64,000 bases of DNA, from NCBI RefSeq assembly GCF_045063725.1, contig NZ_CP173695.1, one strand, 5' to 3'. A program made the position numbers and the translations under genes. The notes beneath the pieces were generated by a model, which was not told the origin of the DNA, did not search any database, and was given only the letters and a program-made list of their open reading frames with translations. Source of the DNA: Sellimonas catena. Lineage in GTDB: Bacteria > Bacillota > Clostridia > Lachnospirales > Lachnospiraceae. Within the stretch, counting starts at the first letter, position 1, and the number at the start of each line of letters is the position of its first letter. Below, piece by piece: positions 59,540 to 64,000 of this stretch.

Positions 59540-61117
59540 TTATTCTGATGCAGTCACATTCCAATAGATCGGGAATCGGAGATAATCGTATCCTGTTACA
59601 CCTTTATCCATTGCTATCACACCTGTATAATGGCCAAGAACGGTTGCTGCGCCGTACTCATACAAAAATGTCTGTAAATCTGCCCAGGCTTCTGCTGCTT
59701 CCTCATCAGAAGATGCGGCACGAATTGCAGTAATTCCTTCTGTCACTTCCGGTGCATTCAGACCAGCCCAGCCACTGTCAAGTACAGATAGCTGAATTGG
59801 CAGCATGTTGTAGGAATTACTTGTAATAAACATATCAAACTGCTGCGGATCAGAACGATGTTCCATAAATGTACTGAAATCATACGTTTCTACTTCTGCA
59901 TTAATTCCCGCCTGTTTCAGCTCTTCCTGCACAACTAAAGTTGCATTGTACATTTCCGGATAGTCCTGGGTTGTTACCAGTACTACTTTTTCGTTATTAT
60001 AACCTGCTTCTGCAAGAAGTTCTTTTGCTTTTTCTGTATCCTGCTGATTATAATATTCACTTCCTGCATCTGTTCCCCACTGTGTATCTGTCGGATCACT
60101 CCAGCTTGCATTCAGCTCGTACAGATCCGGATTTCCATATGCCGCAAGCATGATGTCATCACAGTTCAGAGCCGCAAGAACTGCCTGTCTGAATGTCTGA
60201 TTTGCCATCACACCCTCTGTCGTATCCAGGAAAAGATTCAAAGTACCTCCACGGTCCACCTTCAGTGTCAATCCATTATCAGAAGACAGATCTTCATAAT
60301 TATCAATCGGAATTTCTTCTGAAATATCATACTCTCCACTCTGCACTCCCGCAATTCGTGTGGAAGCATCTGTTACCACATCGTAGTAGATTGTCGGGGT
60401 AGCAGCCTGCTTTTCTCCAGCAAGTCCACTTGCTTCTCCTTCGGAAGGCTGATAATCTTCGTATGCTTCGAGTTTTACATACTGATCCTGCTTCCACTCA
60501 GAAACCTTATAAGGACCTGTTCCGATGTACTCACTGATTCCCTCTGCTGTCGCAGATTCAACAACCTCTGCCGGATAAATTGCAGCCGCCTGAATCGGGC
60601 TTGCCAGAATCATAATAATATCAGAAGAAGCCTGATTAACTTTCAGATTTACCGTATAGTCATCTACTTTTTCAAATACAGATCCGCCGATCAGTGTATT
60701 TGCTTTTGCGGATACTTCGATCCAGCGATTCATGGAAGCAACAACATCATCTGCTGTCATCTCCTCGCCATTGTGGAATTTCACGCCCTGACGAAGCTTG
60801 ATCGTATACACCATTCCGTCATCGCTTACTTCATAAGACTCTGCAAGTACTGGTGTCGGCTCATAGTCTGCATTCATCGCAAACAATGGCTCGTACACAT
60901 GTACTCCGATTCCTCCTACAATGTTAGAATTGATAGACTGAGGATCCAGAGAAGGCGGATTCGCCGAAATTGCAACATGCAGCTCCTCTTTGTTCTTGGA
61001 TGCGCTGTCTCCTGATCCGCCTGATCCGCTGTCTGCGTTTCCGCCTCCGCATCCCGCCAATACCAGTGCAGTACTCATCAACAGGGCTGCTGCACCAAAT
61101 AATGGTTTTCTTTTCAT
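59540..61117 (-). CDS. oppA: Solute-binding lipoprotein, SBP_bac_5 family (Opp/Dpp type)
   Basis: A 525-residue extracellular binding lipoprotein with a lipobox ending at Cys23 (LVLAGC), a Gly/Ser linker, then an SBP_bac_5 fold: LHVAISANPPSLDPQ, VYEPLFAMNADYEPTPVLAE, GVKFHNGEEMTADDVVAS, GTGPYKVSEWKQDQYVKLEAY and TFRQAVLAALNCDDIMLAAY. First gene of the importer. The family takes oligopeptides, dipeptides, nickel complexes or glutathione, and sequence does not decide among them; a Fur-like box at the promoter hints at a metal-linked substrate. Confidence 0.93.
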   Translation of the reverse strand: MKRKPLFGAAALLMSTALVLAGCGGGNADSGSGGSGDSASKNKEELHVAISANPPSLDPQSINSNIVGGIGVHVYEPLFAMNADYEPTPVLAESYEVSDDGMVYTIKLRQGVKFHNGEEMTADDVVASMNRWIEVSAKANTLIGGSVFEKVDDYTVNLKVNQASSDIIMILASPIQAAAIYPAEVVESATAEGISEYIGTGPYKVSEWKQDQYVKLEAYEDYQPSEGEASGLAGEKQAATPTIYYDVVTDASTRIAGVQSGEYDISEEIPIDNYEDLSSDNGLTLKVDRGGTLNLFLDTTEGVMANQTFRQAVLAALNCDDIMLAAYGNPDLYELNASWSDPTDTQWGTDAGSEYYNQQDTEKAKELLAEAGYNNEKVVLVTTQDYPEMYNATLVVQEELKQAGINAEVETYDFSTFMEHRSDPQQFDMFITSNSYNMLPIQLSVLDSGWAGLNAPEVTEGITAIRAASSDEEAAEAWADLQTFLYEYGAATVLGHYTGVIAMDKGVTGYDYLRFPIYWNVTASE

Positions 61118-61156
61118 AATTTTACCTCCTAAAGCATATATCGAATATATAACATA

Positions 61157-61201
61157 ACTATATTCAGCAGGGGTAAAAAAAGCAAATTGATAATCATAAT
61201 G
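61157..61201 (-). promoter_or_regulatory. Importer promoter with Fur/PerR-like box
   Basis: On minus, TTGCTT (61180-61185), 17 bases, TATAGT (61157-61162). The -35 is overlapped by TTGATAATCATAATG (plus strand, in 61183-61201), with a perfect TGATAAT half and a weaker second half of the Fur-family 7-1-7 motif. Confidence 0.45.
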
Positions 61202-61305
61202 GGCATCATGTCGATTTTCTATTTGACAAGATCACAGCCTTTTCGTCATATGTACCGCTTCAGCTGTTTGGTAATGATTTTCCCTATTCATGGAATACAA
61301 TATAC

Positions 61306-61335
61306 TTGACATGACAGTCCAAAATGTGATATAAG
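61306..61335 (+). promoter_or_regulatory. tRNA-Trp promoter
   Basis: TTGACA (61306-61311), 18 bases, TATAAG (61330-61335), 25 bases before the tRNA. Confidence 0.75.
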
Positions 61336-61360
61336 TAAAAACAGTTAAAAAAACTAAAGA

Positions 61361-61431
61361 AGGGGATTGGTCAAATGGTATGACAGGAGTCTCCAAAACT
61401 CTTAGCGGGAGTTCGATTCTCTCATCCCCTG
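61361..61431 (+). tRNA. trnW: tRNA-Trp (anticodon CCA)
   Basis: Cloverleaf by eye: acceptor AGGGGAT (61361-61367) with ATCCCCT (61424-61430), a D arm with GTCA/TGAC, anticodon stem GGAGT/ACTCT with loop CTCCAAA (anticodon CCA at 61393-61395), four-base variable loop and a T arm with TTCGATT loop (GGGAG/CTCTC). The 3' CCA is not encoded. Preceded by a promoter and followed by a strong terminator, so a single-gene transcript. Confidence 0.96.
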
Positions 61432-61434
61432 CTG

Positions 61435-61460
61435 AAACCGCCGAATTTCGGCGGTTTTTT
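61435..61460 (+). terminator. tRNA-Trp terminator
   Basis: Stem AAACCGCCGA (61435-61444) with TCGGCGGTTT (61448-61457), then T's. Confidence 0.92.
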
Positions 61461-61501
61461 CATGTCCGGGTTTGAAATAGGACACAAGGTAGAACACAAA
61501 T

Positions 61502-61550
61502 AGAAAAGAGCATTTTCATGCTATGATATTAGATAGCCGAAAATGCTCTT
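61502..61550 (-). terminator. thiC terminator
   Basis: Twelve-base perfect stem AAGAGCATTTTC (61506-61517) with GAAAATGCTCTT (61539-61550), followed on minus by TTCTA. Located 58 bases after the thiC stop. Confidence 0.7.
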
Positions 61551-61607
61551 CTTTCTTTGCATTGATCTTTCTTTTCCGATTCCGGTCAGTACCGATATAT
61601 CCGTTTT

Positions 61608-62918
61608 CTACAAAATGTCGATATATTCTCCTGCCAAAGCCTTGTTCATACTCCGGACCGCACAGAATTTTCCGCACATACTGCATGTGTCACTGTGATC
61701 ATCTTCCGGTTTTCTGCTGTCCCGGATTGCTTTCGCTGTTTCCGGATCCAACGCACACGCGAACTGTTCTTCCCAGTCCAGTTTTCTTCTGGCCTCTGCC
61801 ATCCTGTCATCGATCTCTCTTGCTCCCGGAATTCCTTTTGCGATATCTGCTGCGTGTGCCGCGATTTTCGATGCAATAATTCCCTGTTTTACGTCATCTA
61901 CATTTGGCAGTGCCAGATGTTCTGCAGGCGTTACATAACAAAGGAAAGCTGCCCCATTCATTGCTGCTACAGCGCCTCCGATGGCTGCTGTGATGTGATC
62001 ATAGCCTGGCGCAATATCCGTCACAATCGGGCCGAGTACATAAAACGGTGCTCCCATACAGATACTGTTTTGGACTTTCATGTTTGCCTCTACCTGATCC
62101 AGCGGTACATGCCCCGGACCTTCTACCATAACCTGGACATTATGCGCCCATGCGCGTTTTGTCAGCTCTCCAAGACGGACAAGTTCCTCTATCTGACACA
62201 CATCTGTTGCATCTGCCAGACACCCTGGGCGGCAGGCATCTCCAAGGGAAATGGTTACATCATATTCCTCGCAAATATCGAGAATTTCGTCAAAGTATTC
62301 GTAAAATGGATTTTCTTCCCCAGTCATGCTCATCCATGCAAATACCAGACTTCCGCCGCGGCTTACAATGTTTGTCTTTCTTTTATGCTTTTTGATCTGT
62401 TCAATCGTCTTTCTTGTAATTCCACAGTGCAGTGTCACAAAATCTACGCCGTCTTCCGCATGCATCCGAATGACATCAATAAAATCTTTTGCTGAAAGTG
62501 TTGCCAGGTCTCTCTGGTAATGAATCACACTGTCGTAAACAGGAACAGTCCCGATCATCACCGGGCATTCTTTCGTCAGTTTCTGACGGAATGGCTGTGT
62601 ATTTCCGTGACTGGAAAGATCCATGATTGCCTCAGCTCCCATATTAACGGCACTCAGCACTTTCTGCATCTCAATATCATAATCTTTGCAGTCTCTCGAG
62701 ACTCCGAGATTTACATTAATTTTTGTTCGAAGCATACTGCCAATTCCTTCCGGATCAAGACAGGAGTGACGTTTATTAGCGCAGATTGCAACCTTTCCTT
62801 CTGCTACCAGTTTCATCAGCTTTTCGACCGGCATTTTTTCTTTTTCCGCTACTGTCTTGATCTGAGAAGTGACAATGCCCTTCCGGGCTGCATCCATTTG
62901 AGTTGTGTAGGTTTCCAT
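61608..62918 (-). CDS. thiC: Phosphomethylpyrimidine synthase
   Basis: A 436-residue radical SAM enzyme that turns aminoimidazole ribotide into HMP phosphate for thiamine. It is the short clostridial form without the N-terminal domain of the proteobacterial enzyme. ThiC motifs: NLGVSRDCKDY, MDLSSHGNTQPFR, VTLHCGITRKT, SRGGSLVFAWM, LGDACRPGC, MVEGPGHVPLDQVEANM, and the C-terminal CSMCGKFCAVR, the CX2CX4C cluster site. Last gene of the TPP-controlled transcript. Confidence 0.97.
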   Translation of the reverse strand: METYTTQMDAARKGIVTSQIKTVAEKEKMPVEKLMKLVAEGKVAICANKRHSCLDPEGIGSMLRTKINVNLGVSRDCKDYDIEMQKVLSAVNMGAEAIMDLSSHGNTQPFRQKLTKECPVMIGTVPVYDSVIHYQRDLATLSAKDFIDVIRMHAEDGVDFVTLHCGITRKTIEQIKKHKRKTNIVSRGGSLVFAWMSMTGEENPFYEYFDEILDICEEYDVTISLGDACRPGCLADATDVCQIEELVRLGELTKRAWAHNVQVMVEGPGHVPLDQVEANMKVQNSICMGAPFYVLGPIVTDIAPGYDHITAAIGGAVAAMNGAAFLCYVTPAEHLALPNVDDVKQGIIASKIAAHAADIAKGIPGAREIDDRMAEARRKLDWEEQFACALDPETAKAIRDSRKPEDDHSDTCSMCGKFCAVRSMNKALAGEYIDIL

Positions 62919-62945
62919 ATTCTTTACCTCCTTTTTCTTCCTTTG

Positions 62946-63041
62946 TCAGACGCCGGCTTTTATAGATAGACAGGCAGAATAATTACTTCCTGCTCTCATC
63001 TGGATGCCGACGCCTTCACCGTTTCTTTGTCTGGTGATCAT
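62946..63041 (-). CDS. Candidate small protein between thiW and thiC
   Basis: A 31-codon open frame (ATG at 63041, TGA at 62946-62948) with a perfect AAAGGAGG ribosome site at 63054-63061, twelve bases before the ATG and nine before an in-frame TTG at 63044. The peptide begins MITRQRNGEGVGIQMR and ends SIKAGV, with one Cys, one Tyr, four Arg and many Gly. No signal or membrane segment. It does not end in the Gly-Gly of ThiS. It may be a leader peptide or a small thiamine-related protein. I know of no family. Confidence 0.5.
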   Translation of the reverse strand: MITRQRNGEGVGIQMRAGSNYSACLSIKAGV

Positions 63042-63083
63042 CAAGTTTGTTTTCCTCCTTTAACCACAACCTGATTTTTCTAT

Positions 63084-63116
63084 AGCGGCAGAAAGTGGTG
63101 TCCCCGGCCTGCCGCT
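63084..63116. other. Hairpin between thiW and the small frame
   Basis: Eight-base stem AGCGGCAG (63084-63091) with CTGCCGCT (63109-63116). No T run on minus; probably transcript processing or stability. Confidence 0.45.
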
Positions 63117-63144
63117 TTCTCAGAAGCGTTTCACTTCCGATAAA

Positions 63145-63654
63145 CTAATTCGCCATACGAAGCTGATTAAGCGCTCCACCTTTTTCCAGTACTGTAATCA
63201 AAATAAATGCCAGAATGCTTCCTGCTACCGTTGAAATCAGAAATGGAACGACATAGACAAACAGGCCCACCGGCTCCATACCCATCAGAAGTTTTGCAAC
63301 CGGATATGCACACAAGCCTCCCAAAACTCCTGTTCCAATAGCTTCTGCCGCACAGGTCGGAGCAAGTTTTCTACATCCCATATAGACAAGTCCGCAGCAC
63401 AATGCTCCCACCATGCTTCCCGGAAATGCCAGAAGGCTGCCGAGGCTCATTATGTTCCGAAGCAGACTTGCACAGAAAGCAATACCGACTCCCCATCCCG
63501 GTCCAAGGGTTACAGCCGCCAGAATATTAACCATATGCTGTACCGGTGCACATTTACTTCCTGCCACCGGAAAGCTGATCATACTTCCAACGACCGCCAG
63601 TGCGGTCAGCACTCCTGCCAGTACCAGTTTTTTTGTTGCTGTATTTTGTTTCAT
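63145..63654 (-). CDS. thiW: ThiW, substrate-binding (S) component of a thiamine-precursor ECF transporter
   Basis: A 169-residue hydrophobic protein with five to six membrane helices, matching ThiW: KLVLAGVLTALAVVGSMISF, PVAGSKCAPVQHMVNILAAVTLGPGWG, LLRNIMSLGSLLAFPGSM and CAYPVAKLLMG. It is proposed to import the thiazole precursor with a shared EcfAAT module. A TPP riboswitch upstream supports a thiamine role. The ATG at 63654 has AAAGGAG; an ATG at 63675 overlaps that site and is rejected. Confidence 0.93.
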   Translation of the reverse strand: MKQNTATKKLVLAGVLTALAVVGSMISFPVAGSKCAPVQHMVNILAAVTLGPGWGVGIAFCASLLRNIMSLGSLLAFPGSMVGALCCGLVYMGCRKLAPTCAAEAIGTGVLGGLCAYPVAKLLMGMEPVGLFVYVVPFLISTVAGSILAFILITVLEKGGALNQLRMAN

Positions 63655-63713
63655 CAACACACAGCTCCTTTCCATAATTTCTCAGATATTTTCCTGTAAC
63701 ACCTTCCGGGAAA

Positions 63714-63740
63714 AGAAAAAGAGATGCCGCAGGGCATCTC
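63714..63740 (-). terminator. Riboswitch-associated terminator (attenuator)
   Basis: Perfect stem GAGATGCC (63721-63728) with GGCATCTC (63733-63740), followed on minus by TTTTTCTTTT. It lies between the TPP aptamer and thiW, so it is the probable expression platform. Confidence 0.85.
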
Positions 63741-63764
63741 CAGATTTAGTATACTAAATAATTT

Positions 63765-63860
63765 CATCATCATCCCTACGTTGGCATTATCCAAATCAGG
63801 TCTCAGGTCGAGGCGATCCAGCCTCCTCTCAGCCGACTCCGGTCAGCTCCCTGTGTCACA
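63765..63860 (-). promoter_or_regulatory. TPP riboswitch (THI element)
   Basis: On minus the conserved THI-box elements appear in order: GGGAGCT, GGCTGAGAGG and ACCTGATTTGGATAATGCCA followed by ACGTAGGGA. TPP binding should promote the downstream terminator and switch off thiW and thiC. Confidence 0.95.
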
Positions 63861-63885
63861 CTATTCAAATATCTGATCATAGACA

Positions 63886-63914
63886 ATTATAGTCCTCTTA
63901 TTTCTCACTTTCAA
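63886..63914 (-). promoter_or_regulatory. Promoter of the thiW-thiC operon
   Basis: On minus, TTGAAA (63909-63914), 17 bases, perfect TATAAT (63886-63891), just before the riboswitch. Confidence 0.8.
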
Positions 63915-63962
63915 GTAGTAAATTGAAATTTATATCTGATCAAAACTCCAGCTTCAAGTATC

Positions 63963-63987
63963 AAAAAAAAGACAGCCTTAGCTGTCT
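63963..63987 (-). terminator. Terminator of a gene beyond the right edge
   Basis: Stem AGACAGC (63970-63976) with GCTGTCT (63981-63987), followed on minus by a run of eight T's. The gene it ends lies outside the window. Confidence 0.8.
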
Positions 63988-64000
63988 CCTTCATTCATGT

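Noticed and set aside
2293..64000. CRISPR array, insertion sequence or prophage
   Set aside because: No regularly spaced repeats, transposase or phage genes were seen anywhere in the window.

Overview
The window reads as a stretch of chromosome from a low-to-mid GC, Gram-positive anaerobe of the Clostridia, most likely Lachnospiraceae. Pointers are AGGAGG-type ribosome sites, sigma-A promoters with 17-base spacers, the tig-clpP-clpX-lon-ysxC order, a long-form ribosome hibernation factor, HPr kinase, a DUF6465-like Lys/Ala/Glu-rich protein, a DUF1846 protein and a pentulose kinase of the type found in clostridial arabinose clusters. The genus cannot be fixed from sequence alone. I see no CRISPR array, intact insertion sequence or prophage; most of the window is housekeeping.

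Layout. 1-2.4 kb: feoAB iron uptake. 2.4-6.3 kb (minus): aldehyde dehydrogenase, PHP phosphoesterase, a membrane protein behind a long structured leader, and a DUF6465-like protein. 6.4-12.9 kb (minus): an eroded L-arabinose region (galM, a truncated sugar permease, araA, araR, Nudix hydrolase, FGGY kinase) with matching candidate AraR sites. 13-20.5 kb (minus): trigger factor, ClpP, ClpX, Lon, YsxC, AI-2E-type permease. 20.5-22.3 kb: lipoprotein, CYTH protein, XRE regulator with a clear dyad at its promoter. 22.3-30.2 kb (minus): secA, prfB (with a +1 programmed frameshift not visible as one reading frame), then an ACT regulator, homoserine dehydrogenase, a phosphoglycerate-mutase-like putative homoserine kinase and aspartokinase. 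30.3-34 kb (minus): eukaryotic-type HisA, small lipoprotein, dapB, dapA, an SSB-like tandem OB protein.

34.2-41.1 kb: typA/bipA, PAP2 phosphatase, hpf and a class A PBP on plus, with a YigZ-family gene on minus. 41.2-47.1 kb (minus): ROK glucokinase, hprK, uvrC, ftsH. 47.3-48.8 kb: DUF1846 protein (plus). 48.8-53.5 kb (minus): a MarR-controlled heterodimeric ABC exporter. 53.7-55.4 kb (minus): an unrecognised protein, a GNAT acetyltransferase, a DUF2200 protein. 55.6-61.1 kb (minus): a five-gene Opp/Dpp-type ABC importer. 61.4 kb: tRNA-Trp (plus). 61.6-63.9 kb (minus): TPP riboswitch, thiW, an unrecognised 31-codon frame, thiC.

The genes form recognisable modules: protein quality control (tig, clpP, clpX, lon, ftsH), aspartate-family amino acid synthesis (lysC, hom, kinase candidate, dapA, dapB), carbon control (hprK, glucokinase, araR) and thiamine supply (riboswitch, thiW, thiC). 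The observations I rate highest are the small frame between thiW and thiC, the long structured leader near 5.4-5.7 kb, the eukaryotic-type HisA, the likely non-orthologous homoserine kinase, the decay of the arabinose locus, and hairpins that encode the ends of neighbouring proteins. No wholly new multi-gene system is evident.
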